Origin: Sphingosinicella sp.
GTDB lineage: Bacteria > Pseudomonadota > Alphaproteobacteria > Sphingomonadales > Sphingomonadaceae
NCBI RefSeq assembly: GCF_013911755.1
Contig: NZ_JACESP010000011.1
Coordinates: 1 to 64,000, forward strand
Length of the DNA stretch: 64,000 nucleotides
Direction of reading: 5' to 3'
This document shows, piece after piece, positions 57,339 through 64,000 of the stretch. The notes under the pieces are model-generated. The model did no database searches and had not been told where the DNA came from. It worked only from the letters and a program-made list of their open reading frames with translations. How positions within the stretch are numbered: the first letter of the stretch is position 1; every line of letters begins with the position of its first letter. A program made the position numbers and the translations under genes.

Positions 57339-58745
57339 ATGAAACCCATGATCCTGTCCGCGGCGATGCTGTGCCTCGCCGCGCAGACGGCAACTGCCGC
57401 CGCGCCGAATTCGCCGCAAGGCACCGCCGCGCTCAGTCTCTACAAGGACATCGTCGAGATCCGCTCCGCCGCCGGTCACGGCAAGGTGCCCGAGGTCGCC
57501 GCGCGCGTCGTCAAGGATCTGAAGGCCGCTGGCTTCGCGGACGCGGACATCAAGGTCGTGCCGATGGGCGAGACCGTGTACCTCCTCGCCCGCTATCCGG
57601 GCAAAGCAGGTAGCACGAAGCCGCCCGTCGCCTTCCTCGCGCACATGGATGTGGTGGACGCGAAGCCGGAGGACTGGTCGTTCGATCCCTTCGTCCTGCG
57701 CGAGAAGGACGGCGACTTTCTCGGCCGCGGCACGCTCGACAACAAGATGGGCGTCGCCCACCTGACGCGCGCCTTCGTCGATCTCAAAAACAGCGGCTTC
57801 GTACCGGACCGCGACCTCTACCTCGCCTTCTCGGGCGACGAGGAAACCGGCATGACGACGACGCGCGCGCTCGTCGACGCGCTGAAGCCCGTGAAGCTCG
57901 AATATGCGCTGAATTCGGACGCGGGCGGCGGCGCGCTCACGCCGGACGGCAAGCCCTTCGGCTACGGGATGCAGGTCGCCGAGAAAACCTTCGCCACCTT
58001 CGACGTGACGATCCGCAACGAGGGCGGCCACTCAAGCCGTCCGCGCAAGGACAATGCGATCTACGATCTCGCCGCGCTCCTCAAGAATGTCGAGGCGCTC
58101 AAGTTCCCGATTCAGGCGAACAGCGTCACGCGCGCCTCGTTCGGTGCGATGGCGAAAGAACTGAAAGCCTCGCAGCCACAGGTCGCCGAGATGCTGCGCC
58201 GTTTCTCCGAAAACCCGAACGATGCCGAGGCCGCAGCCGCGCTTGCATCGAGCGAAGAGTTCGAGCCCGAAATGCGCACCACCTGCGTCGCCACGATGCT
58301 GAACGCGGGCCACGCCGAAAACGCATTGCCGCAGCGCGCGATCGGCACGGTCAATTGCCGCATCTTCCCCGGCGTGGACGTTGCGACCGTGCAGGCCGCG
58401 CTCGAACAGGCCGGCGGCAACCCGAAAGCCGAATGGAAGGTGCGCGGCACGCCGACGGCAAGCCCGGTTTCCGAACCCCGCCCGGACGTGACCGCCGCCG
58501 TGAAATCGGCGCTCGCGCTGCACTATCCCGGCGTCGCGATCACGCCCTATCAGGAATCGGGCGGCACCGACGGCATGTGGTTCCGCATCGCGGGCGTGCC
58601 CACCTTCGCCGTGTCGCCGATCTTCATGGACATGAAGAAAATGCGCGCGCACGGGCTTGATGAGAATGCGCCCGTCGCCTCGTTCTACAACGGCCTCGAT
58701 TACTGGCCGCACCTTATAAAAACGCTTGCCGGAGGGAAGAAATGA
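57339..58745 (+). CDS. Secreted M20 family metallopeptidase
   Basis: A 468-residue zinc exopeptidase/amidohydrolase with the signal peptide MKPMILSAAMLCLAAQTATA. Metal and catalytic residues of the M20 fold are visible: His/Asp in VAFLAHMDVVD, Asp in GRGTLDNKMGVA, Glu-Glu in SGDEETGM, Asp in ALNSDAGGG and His in KMRAHGLDENAP. A dimerisation domain sits at about 200-310. It is embedded between hmgA and a FAA-hydrolase-like gene and overlaps the latter (ATGA), so it may release aromatic amino acids from peptides or amides feeding this pathway; that is inference. Confidence 0.87.
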   Translation: MKPMILSAAMLCLAAQTATAAAPNSPQGTAALSLYKDIVEIRSAAGHGKVPEVAARVVKDLKAAGFADADIKVVPMGETVYLLARYPGKAGSTKPPVAFLAHMDVVDAKPEDWSFDPFVLREKDGDFLGRGTLDNKMGVAHLTRAFVDLKNSGFVPDRDLYLAFSGDEETGMTTTRALVDALKPVKLEYALNSDAGGGALTPDGKPFGYGMQVAEKTFATFDVTIRNEGGHSSRPRKDNAIYDLAALLKNVEALKFPIQANSVTRASFGAMAKELKASQPQVAEMLRRFSENPNDAEAAAALASSEEFEPEMRTTCVATMLNAGHAENALPQRAIGTVNCRIFPGVDVATVQAALEQAGGNPKAEWKVRGTPTASPVSEPRPDVTAAVKSALALHYPGVAITPYQESGGTDGMWFRIAGVPTFAVSPIFMDMKKMRAHGLDENAPVASFYNGLDYWPHLIKTLAGGKK

Positions 58746-59749
58746 AGCTTGCCAGCCTGAAGGGCGGACGCGACGGCCGTCTGGTCGTCGTCTCGAAGGA
58801 TCTCGCGTGGTGCGCTGACGCCTCCGCCATCGCCCCGACGCTGCAGGCCGCGCTCGACGATTGGGACGTGGCAGCGCCGAAGCTCGAAGCCCTCGCCACC
58901 GATCTCGCGCACGAAGTGATCCCCATGATGCGCTTCCACGAGCGCGAGGCGCATTCGCCTCTCCCGCGCGCGTATCAATGGGCGGACGGCTCCGCCTATG
59001 TGAACCACGTCGAGCTGGTGCGGAAAGCGCGCGGCGCCGAGCTTCCCGAAAGCTTCTGGACCGATCCGCTGATGTACCAGGGTGGCAGCGATTCGTTCGT
59101 CGGCCCGCGCGATGCGATCGTGCTTGCCGACGAAAGCTGGGGCTGCGACCTCGAGGCCGAGGTCGTCGTCGTCACCGGCGACGTGCCGCAAGGTCTCTCG
59201 CCCGAGGACGCGCGCGCACACATCCGCCTCGTCGGTCTCGTCAACGACGTGTCCCTGCGCAATCTCATCCCCGCCGAACTCGCCAAGGGTTTCGGCTTCC
59301 TCCAGTCCAAGCCCGCGAGCGCCTTCTCGCCGGTGTTCGTGACGCCCGACGAGCTCGGCGCCGCGTGGGACGGCGGCAAGCTTCTCGGCACGCTCAAGGT
59401 CGATCTGAACGGGCAGCCGTTCGGCCGCGCCGAAACGCATGTGGACATGACCTTCGATTTCGGCGTGCTGATCGCGCACCTCGCCAAAACACGCGATCTC
59501 GAAGCGGGCTCGATCATCGGCTCGGGCACGGTTTCGAACCGCGACGCGGGCGGCGGCCCGGGCAAGCCCCTCGTGCAGGGCGGCCTCGGCTATTCGTGCC
59601 TCGCAGAGGTGCGCATGGTCGAGACGATCCTGTCGGGGAAGCCCGAAACGCCGTTCCTCAAATACGGCGACACGGTGCGAATCTGGATGGACGACGGCAC
59701 GGGCCACAGCATCTTCGGCGCGATCGAACAAACCGTCGCGGCGAGCTGA
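58742..59749 (+). CDS. Fumarylacetoacetate hydrolase family protein
   Basis: A 335-residue FAH-superfamily hydrolase. The metal-binding site includes the Glu pair in DLEAEVVVVTGDV and conserved GLVNDVSLRNLIPAEL, FSPVFVTPDELGAAW, and the C-terminal GSGTVSNRDAGGGPGKPLVQ. As the last gene of the hppD-hmgA-M20 run it is the probable fumarylacetoacetase, splitting to fumarate and acetoacetate. No maleylacetoacetate isomerase (glutathione-S-transferase type) gene is present here. Confidence 0.88.
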   Translation: MKLASLKGGRDGRLVVVSKDLAWCADASAIAPTLQAALDDWDVAAPKLEALATDLAHEVIPMMRFHEREAHSPLPRAYQWADGSAYVNHVELVRKARGAELPESFWTDPLMYQGGSDSFVGPRDAIVLADESWGCDLEAEVVVVTGDVPQGLSPEDARAHIRLVGLVNDVSLRNLIPAELAKGFGFLQSKPASAFSPVFVTPDELGAAWDGGKLLGTLKVDLNGQPFGRAETHVDMTFDFGVLIAHLAKTRDLEAGSIIGSGTVSNRDAGGGPGKPLVQGGLGYSCLAEVRMVETILSGKPETPFLKYGDTVRIWMDDGTGHSIFGAIEQTVAAS

Positions 59750-59821
59750 GGCGCCGCTGTTTCCAACCTGTTAACGCCTGATGGGGCAGGGTCACGCGCA
59801 CTGTATTCAGGGAGCGCGTAC

Positions 59822-60367
59822 ATGACACTCGGCAGCAAGGTTTCAGCGCTTCGCCGCGCAAAGGCGCTGCCGCCGGTCAGCACGGGCTCGCAGGAACGCC
59901 GCCTGCATATGCAGGCGCACAATTACTGGGCGACGCTGCCGCGTGCGGGCAGCGTGCCGCGCTGGAGCGATTTCGATCCGATGCTGATCGAGGACCGCTG
60001 CACGCAGAGCTTCGTCATCGATCTCGACGAAAACGAAGGTCCGCACCTCCGCCTGATCGGCGAGGCGCTGCAGGCCGAAGGCGGCGTCGATACCGACATC
60101 ATCGGCCTCGCCGACGCGCCTCCGGGCTCGCTCCTCATGCGCATCAGCAGCTATTTGCCCGAGCTCCTCAGCCGCGCGGTACCGCTGTCGGTGGAGGCGC
60201 CCTACGAAACCGCCACGGGCCACCCCGGCATCTACCGCGCATTGCTGATGCCGTTCACCACGAACGGCGGCGCGATCGACGTGGTCTTCGGCGTCGTCAG
60301 CTGGCGCGAAACCACGCGCGAAAGCGAACGTCCGGCTGCCGCGCGCATCGTTCCCATCCGGGGCTGA
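59822..60367 (+). CDS. PAS-like domain protein
   Basis: A 181-residue protein whose middle part (about 35-160) matches the PAS_5/DUF pattern common in Alphaproteobacteria: NYWATLPRAGSVPRWSDFDPM, LHLRLIGEAL-like GPHLRLIGEALQAEGG, and the end YRALLMPFTTNGGAIDVVFGVVSWRE. No output domain is seen. Probably a sensory or signal-binding protein; ligand unknown. It follows the aromatic cluster after about 70 bases. Confidence 0.75.
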   Translation: MTLGSKVSALRRAKALPPVSTGSQERRLHMQAHNYWATLPRAGSVPRWSDFDPMLIEDRCTQSFVIDLDENEGPHLRLIGEALQAEGGVDTDIIGLADAPPGSLLMRISSYLPELLSRAVPLSVEAPYETATGHPGIYRALLMPFTTNGGAIDVVFGVVSWRETTRESERPAAARIVPIRG

Positions 60368-60382
60368 ATTTCCGAAAGCGTG

Positions 60383-61291
60383 TTAACCGGCAGTGATGAA
60401 GCGTTCCAGCTTGCCCAGCGTCTGCTGCCCAAGTTCCACGGCGCCGAACCCCTTCGCGTCCTGAAATTCCGCCGCTGTGCTGAAGACCATGCCCAGCGTC
60501 ACCTTCGTCGCCCCGTCCTGTTCCTCAAACGCGGCCCAGGCGTCGGCGTGCTTGGGGCCGTTCTCGCCCCAAAGCAGCGCGTAGCCGATCCGCTCTTCGG
60601 GGCGGACCTCGTGGTAGAGATGATGGTTCGGGAACACGGTACCGTCAGGCCCGATCATGTCGAACACCCACTCGCCGCCTGCGCGCAGATCGATCCGCGT
60701 CGTGCGGCACGAAAACCCGTCCGGTCCCCACCATTGCGGCAGCGTTTCGGGATTCATCCACGCGCCCCACACGATCGATTTCGGCGCCTTGATAACCCGC
60801 TGCAAAATCATGGTGCGCTCGGCGACGGCAGCCAGATTATCGAGGCCGGCGCCGAAACCCTCCCGGTAACCGGCCGCCATATCTTGCGCGAGTGAGGAAA
60901 GCTGCACCGTCACGACCAGCCGACTGTGGCCGTCCGCATCTTCGAACCCGGCCGTCACCAGCGCCGCCGATAGCGTCGCGCCTTCACACGAGATCACCTC
61001 ATAGTTCACGCTGCGCGCCGCCGGCTGCAGCACAAGCCAGCCGTTCTCGCAGCGGATGTCAGGCTCGCCTTCCACCTTGCAGAGCGAAATCTCGCGCCCC
61101 CCGACACGGGGATCGCTTTCCAGCATTTCGACGGTCACGGAGGGCGAAGGCGAAGCCCAGATCGCGCGTGCGGCCGGTGCCGTCCACGCCTCCCACAGCA
61201 CGGCGGGCGGCGCAGCAATGCGGCGTTTGAAGGTGAGTGTCGCAAAGGGACTTTCGCCCCCCGATGCCGTCCCGTCGAAGGCCTGTGTCAT
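60383..61291 (-). CDS. Tandem SRPBCC/AHSA1 domain protein
   Basis: A 302-residue protein made of two START/SRPBCC-fold copies: residues about 18-150 (FKRRIAAPPAVLWEAWTAPA...ARAIWASPS) and about 158-298 (ILQRVIKAPKSIVWGAWMNPETLPQWWGPDGF), each ending in the C-terminal helix pattern. AHSA1-like proteins bind hydrophobic ligands or assist folding; here the partner is the ArsR-family regulator whose stop overlaps its start (ATGA), a common SRPBCC-ArsR pairing. The tandem arrangement is less common. The ligand is unknown. Confidence 0.85.
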   Translation of the reverse strand: MTQAFDGTASGGESPFATLTFKRRIAAPPAVLWEAWTAPAARAIWASPSPSVTVEMLESDPRVGGREISLCKVEGEPDIRCENGWLVLQPAARSVNYEVISCEGATLSAALVTAGFEDADGHSRLVVTVQLSSLAQDMAAGYREGFGAGLDNLAAVAERTMILQRVIKAPKSIVWGAWMNPETLPQWWGPDGFSCRTTRIDLRAGGEWVFDMIGPDGTVFPNHHLYHEVRPEERIGYALLWGENGPKHADAWAAFEEQDGATKVTLGMVFSTAAEFQDAKGFGAVELGQQTLGKLERFITAG

Positions 61292-61629
61292 TCCTTGCTT
61301 TCCTTCATCACGTTCATCACGAATGCGTCCAGCCGATCCAGCCGGTCTTCCCAGATCGCACGATGCTCATCGAGCCATGTCCGCGCCGGTTCCAGCGCCT
61401 CGGGAACAAGCGCGCAGGTGCGGACCCGGCCGTCCTTCGACGTGGTGATCAATCCCGCGTCCTCGAGCACCGAAAGGTGCCGCATCACCGTGGGCAGCCG
61501 CAGCCCCGTGGGATCGGCCAGATCCGTCACGCCCGCCGGTGTCGCCGCGAGCCGCGATAGGATCGACCGCCGGGTCGGGTCCGCCAGCGCATGGAACAGC
61601 CGCGAAAGCTCGGGATCATGCTTAGTCAT
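61288..61629 (-). CDS. ArsR family transcriptional regulator
   Basis: A 113-residue winged-helix repressor: LSRLFHALADPTRRSILSRL, helix-turn-helix LPTVMRHLSVLEDAGLITTSKDG and a short C-terminal helix. No metal-binding cysteine motif of the ArsR/SmtB type is visible, so it may sense another ligand. Start at 61629; an upstream ATG would add 13 residues. It overlaps the SRPBCC gene, and its own start is flanked by repeated CTAAG motifs. Confidence 0.9.
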   Translation of the reverse strand: MTKHDPELSRLFHALADPTRRSILSRLAATPAGVTDLADPTGLRLPTVMRHLSVLEDAGLITTSKDGRVRTCALVPEALEPARTWLDEHRAIWEDRLDRLDAFVMNVMKESKE

Positions 61630-61690
61630 GTTGCTAAGTAATTTGCGACGCGGCGTACGCGCAAGCAAAAACTTCGCTGATCAGCTAAGT
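61621..61690. promoter_or_regulatory. Repeated CTAAG half-sites around the arsR start
   Basis: CTTAG at 61621-61625 faces CTAAG at 61634-61638 across eight bases, overlapping the arsR ATG. A second copy of CTAAGT stands at 61685-61690. ArsR-family proteins bind such short dyads near their start, so this is a candidate operator; no functional evidence. Confidence 0.4.
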
Positions 61691-61713
61691 TTCACGCGTG
61701 GCCGGCTTTTTAT

Positions 61714-61743
61714 TTGTCAGCGGGAACGCGCGATCCCTATATT
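61714..61743 (+). promoter_or_regulatory. Sigma-70 promoter upstream of yjhX
   Basis: TTGTCA (61714-61719) and TATATT (61738-61743) are 18 bases apart, the best sigma-70 match seen in the intergenic regions examined here. Transcription would start near 61750 and run through the mini-ORF and hairpin into the YjhX gene. Confidence 0.7.
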
Positions 61744-61789
61744 GGGGAGTACGAGGCGACACAGTCGTTTCGTCGTAACCGGAGAGTGG

Positions 61790-61810
61790 ATGTCTGAGCT
61801 TGTACGATAA
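61790..61810 (+). CDS. Candidate six-codon leader ORF
   Basis: The frame MSELVR (ATG TCT GAG CTT GTA CGA TAA) has GGAG five bases upstream. Its stop touches the first base of a perfect hairpin at 61810-61834. It may be a leader peptide whose translation affects the hairpin; translation is unproven. Confidence 0.35.
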   Translation: MSELVR

Positions 61811-61834
61811 GGCTCTCTGAACCTCAGAGAGCCT
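61810..61834 (+). terminator. Hairpin in the yjhX leader
   Basis: A perfect 11-base-pair stem (AGGCTCTCTGA with TCAGAGAGCCT) and a three-base loop. CGTGAATTC follows, so it lacks a U tract. It may be an attenuator, a small-RNA 3' end, or an mRNA-processing site. Confidence 0.5.
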
Positions 61835-61901
61835 CGTGAATTCAAAGCCGCCGGGTGCAGTGCGTCCGGGGTGTTTTTCACGCCTATCTTACGAGACTTC
61901 C

Positions 61902-62165
61902 ATGAATATCTCACGAAATGAACAGCGTGCGCTGCACGTTCTGGCCCTTGGTGGCCGCATTCTGCACGAGCGCGGCGATGGCGCCAAAATCACGTCCGTG
62001 GCCTGCGTCACACGTGAAGGGATGTTCCTTGCCGGCTTCGACCTGACGGTTTTCAACCAGCTGCGGCGGAAGCGCCTCATCGAATCCCGGTCGGGCAGCC
62101 CCTATCGGATCTCGAAGCGCGGCCGCATCTCCGTCCGCGCGCAGCTCGACAATCAGGGGGTCTGA
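61902..62165 (+). CDS. YjhX family protein (UPF0386), toxin-like
   Basis: An 87-residue protein nearly identical in layout to E. coli YjhX: MNISRNEQRALHVLALGGRI, CVTREGMFLAGFDLTVFNQL, RRKRLIESRSGSPYRISKRG and the ending RAQLDNQ. YjhX is a proposed toxin paired with the GNAT protein YjhQ; no such partner is near here, so this copy is an orphan, and the toxin role is not certain. The ATG at 61902 is chosen; the frame extends upstream to a GTG at 61836 but that part is unlike the family. Confidence 0.83.
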   Translation: MNISRNEQRALHVLALGGRILHERGDGAKITSVACVTREGMFLAGFDLTVFNQLRRKRLIESRSGSPYRISKRGRISVRAQLDNQGV

Positions 62166-62171
62166 CACAAG

Positions 62172-62201
62172 GCCGGGCTGTGTCGAGAGATACAGCCCGG
62201 C
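62172..62201. terminator. Terminator-like hairpin after yjhX
   Basis: A perfect ten-base-pair stem (GCCGGGCTGT with ACAGCCCGGC) and a ten-base loop, a few bases after the yjhX stop and before the converging methyltransferase gene. No T tract. Confidence 0.55.
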
Positions 62202-62243
62202 TGCCCATCGGGGCCGCGGCAAAGCTGATGCGGCTATTTGCCT

Positions 62244-63041
62244 TCATGCGGCAGTTGCAGTGACGATCCATGTTGCCGCACCCAAGCTCACCTTGCCATC
62301 CCGCTCGCGCGCTCGCAGTGCGGTACGGACCTGCGGTTCAGCTTTCGGCAGAAGTGCAGGCGTTTCCCTCAAGACCTTCCCCAGGGCGCCAACACGCGTG
62401 ATCACCTTCAACATCGTGTCGGCGTCACCGCTGGAAATATCGGCATTGTATGCTTCGATACGGATACGTTCGAAGTCCGCCGATCGAAGAACGCGACTGA
62501 TGGTATCGGCATCCTCGAAGCTGAACGGCGTGGCATCGACAATAATTGGCAAACCCGCTGCTTCAACGGGGAAGAAATCTAGTTCGTTTTCCCGCATTGA
62601 TCGCCAGCAGATGAAACCGATCCTGCCGCCACGTCTCAGCATTCTATGTATGTTTGTAATTGCTTGCGTCGGATCAGCAAAGAACATCGTTCCAAACCGG
62701 GAAAAGACGCCATCGAAACTCTGGTCAGGCAGCGCAAGACTGGCAGCATCCTCCTGCAACAACGTTACCTGAGACAGGTGAGCCGTCCTTGTACGCGCAA
62801 CAGCTAAAACACGCGGGGCTATATCGACGCCAACAACGCGGCCACTCGGACCCACGCGTTCTGCGAACTGCAGGATCGTCTCTCCCGCACCGCAACCGAC
62901 GTCCAGAATCGTCTGTCCCGCTGCTGGAGCCAAGGCGTCCATAGCGACCAAGCCTAATGGAGACATTTGCAAATCGATCAGATCTGCCAAGTCAGCCCGA
63001 GCCTGATCACCAACGTATTGCACGACCGAATGCGCTTCCAT
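62244..63041 (-). CDS. Class I SAM-dependent methyltransferase
   Basis: A methyltransferase of about 265 residues. SAM motif I is TILDVGCGAGETILQFAE, with VVGVDIAPRVLAVAR (motif II), LPDQSFDGVFSRFGTMFFAD (motif IV region) and MLRRGGRIGFICWRS (post-motif). It resembles small-molecule (quinone- or polyketide-type) methyltransferases; the substrate is unknown. The start is uncertain: ATG at 63041 gives MEAHSVVQYVGDQARAD, and ATG at 63068 or TTG at 63113 also fit. The terminator of the cold-shock gene is close upstream. Confidence 0.82.
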   Translation of the reverse strand: MEAHSVVQYVGDQARADLADLIDLQMSPLGLVAMDALAPAAGQTILDVGCGAGETILQFAERVGPSGRVVGVDIAPRVLAVARTRTAHLSQVTLLQEDAASLALPDQSFDGVFSRFGTMFFADPTQAITNIHRMLRRGGRIGFICWRSMRENELDFFPVEAAGLPIIVDATPFSFEDADTISRVLRSADFERIRIEAYNADISSGDADTMLKVITRVGALGKVLRETPALLPKAEPQVRTALRARERDGKVSLGAATWIVTATAA

Positions 63042-63132
63042 GCCACCAGACTGAACAGGGAAAAGCATAACTGCAATGCAATCGAAAGCGATCACCCCAC
63101 AGCACGTGTGCAATCGGCATGATCATCAAACG

Positions 63133-63162
63133 AAAAGGGCCGACGCGAATCCGCGCCGGCCC
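63133..63162 (-). terminator. Terminator of the cold-shock gene
   Basis: An 11-base-pair stem (GGGCCGGCGCG with CGCGTCGGCCC, one G-T wobble) and four-base loop, followed on the minus strand by TTTTCGTTT. It is the clearest intrinsic terminator in the window. Confidence 0.85.
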
Positions 63163-63204
63163 CTCCTGCGTTCGATCCTCCCCGAATCGATTGCGGCTGC
63201 TCGT

Positions 63205-63975
63205 TTAGAGCAGTTCGATATTGCCCGCAGCGACCTTGCCGCGGCGGTCGCGTGCCAGCTCGAAGCTGACGCGCTGGCCTTCGGCGAGGCTCGTGAGACC
63301 GGCACGCTCGAGCGCGCTGATGTGCACGAACGCGTCCTGCTTGCCGTCGCCACGCGAAATGAAGCCGAAGCCCTTCATCGTGTTGAAGAACTTGACCGTG
63401 CCTTCGATGCGTTCGCCGGGCGTGAAGTCGTCGTCCATGGCACCACCGCCCGACGGACCGCGGTCGCGGGCCGGACGTTCGGGGCGATCGGGACGCTCGG
63501 GCGCCTCGCCGTCGACCACGAGATCGGAAGCCGAGAGGCGTCCGCCGCGATCGAAGATCGAGAACGTGACCGGCTGGCCTTCATCGAGCGTCGTGCGACC
63601 GGCGCGTTCGACCGCGCTGATATGCACAAACACGTCTTCGCCGCTGTCGCGGGCGATGAAGCCGAAGCCCTTCGTGGCGTTGAACCACTTGACCGTGCCC
63701 GAAGCCGTGCCGAGCGAGGTGCCGGCGTCACGGCCTGCGCCGCCCCCGAACCCGCCGCCACCACCGGCACCGCCGCCGCGGAAACCACCGCCGCCGCCGC
63801 CGCCACCGAAGCGGTCACCGCCTCCGAAGCCGCCGCCACCGCCGCCGAAGCGGTCACCACCGCCGAAGCTGCGACCGGCATCGTAAAAATCGTCGCCACC
63901 GCCGAACGAATCGCGTCCTCCGCCGCGGCGGTCATAGCCACGGTCCCCACCGCGCTTGCGGCCATCAAAACCCAT
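63205..63975 (-). CDS. Double cold-shock-domain protein with a glycine/RG-rich N-terminus
   Basis: A 256-residue RNA/ssDNA-binding protein. The first about 90 residues are low-complexity, made of FGGGDRF-, RGG- and FGGG-type repeats. CSD1 (about 93-160) has [20 protein letters not shown] with [16 protein letters not shown]2 (about 188-256) has [20 protein letters not shown] with [13 protein letters not shown]. Both have intact RNP1/RNP2. A short linker rich in [15 protein letters not shown] joins them. It may act as RNA chaperone in cold or stationary phase; the RG-rich arm could drive phase separation (inference). The promoter lies beyond the window. Confidence 0.92.
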   Translation of the reverse strand: MGFDGRKRGGDRGYDRRGGGRDSFGGGDDFYDAGRSFGGGDRFGGGGGGFGGGDRFGGGGGGGGFRGGGAGGGGGFGGGAGRDAGTSLGTASGTVKWFNATKGFGFIARDSGEDVFVHISAVERAGRTTLDEGQPVTFSIFDRGGRLSASDLVVDGEAPERPDRPERPARDRGPSGGGAMDDDFTPGERIEGTVKFFNTMKGFGFISRGDGKQDAFVHISALERAGLTSLAEGQRVSFELARDRRGKVAAGNIELL

Positions 63976-64000
63976 GTCGTGATATCCAGTCTGAATAACG

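Noticed and set aside
55111-57393. A 760-residue open frame opposite hppD and hmgA
   Set aside because: It crosses both genes and is rich in Arg/Glu/Val with no recognisable domain; an antisense artefact.

Overview
The window is a dense, GC-rich stretch of alphaproteobacterial chromosome. It most resembles Sphingomonadales. Supporting features are the ubiE-ubiB-coaBC-dut start, the rimP-nusA-ylxR-infB-rbfA...truB-rpsO-pnp block, hemC-hemD-mitofilin, rnd-lptC-lptA-lptB-rpoN, a PEP-CTERM protein, and a paired repeat built on CCCTCGACTTCGCTCGGGAT, a word I associate with sphingomonad genomes. I see no rRNA, tRNA, CRISPR array, insertion sequence or phage. No gap between genes exceeds 300 bases. 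Most genes are core housekeeping, and many overlap by ATGA or GTGA.

Layout: 1-5047 (+) ubiquinone methylase and UbiB, CoaBC, dUTPase, an E1-like adenylyltransferase and a DsrE-like protein. 5055-8448 holds an SH3 protein, a D-2-hydroxyacid dehydrogenase, a glycine-zipper lipoprotein and an unusual nitronate monooxygenase with an extra cysteine-rich tail. 8607-19747 (-) is the transcription/translation block from rimP to pnp, interrupted between rbfA and truB by a vapBC toxin-antitoxin pair, thymidine kinase and a DUF6491 protein. 19950-23324 holds a sugar dehydrogenase, an ECHDC3-like crotonase, the large inverted repeat, trmB and a secreted protein. 23394-30501 (-) is SDR, htpX, rsmB, rpe, heparinase-like, purH; htpX has a good RpoH-type promoter.

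30583-38287: an SDHAF4-like assembly factor, a PEP-CTERM trypsin-like protease with a sigma-54 promoter, gpsA-tsaD (-), hemC-hemD-mitofilin (+), a TerC family protein and an RNase D-like nuclease. 38298-41904: lptC-lptA-lptB and rpoN. 41925-48272: dapD, a HAD nucleotidase, an S8 autotransporter-like protease, a zinc ribbon, an EF-hand protein and argG. 48226-50816 (-) is the most clearly foreign piece: a GtrB-like glycosyltransferase followed by a GtrA flippase fused to a GT-C polymer/sugar transferase, AT-rich in part and reading into the antisense of argG. Next to it a divergent 591-residue GT-C-like membrane protein starts at 50942.

52707-59749: marC, folD, yggT, and then a MarR regulator divergent from a tyrosine/homogentisate cluster (hppD, hmgA, an M20 peptidase, a fumarylacetoacetase-like hydrolase). 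A perfect palindrome sits inside the hppD promoter. The end holds a PAS protein, an ArsR/AHSA1 pair, a YjhX-family protein with an unusual leader, a methyltransferase and a double cold-shock-domain protein.

The strongest candidates for new biology are the fused Gtr-like cassette, the sigma-54 control of the PEP-CTERM protease with rpoN in the same window, the vapBC module wedged into the translation operon with a predicted leaderless start, and the yjhX leader with a six-codon ORF followed by a hairpin. All functional statements are from reading the sequence; no search was run.
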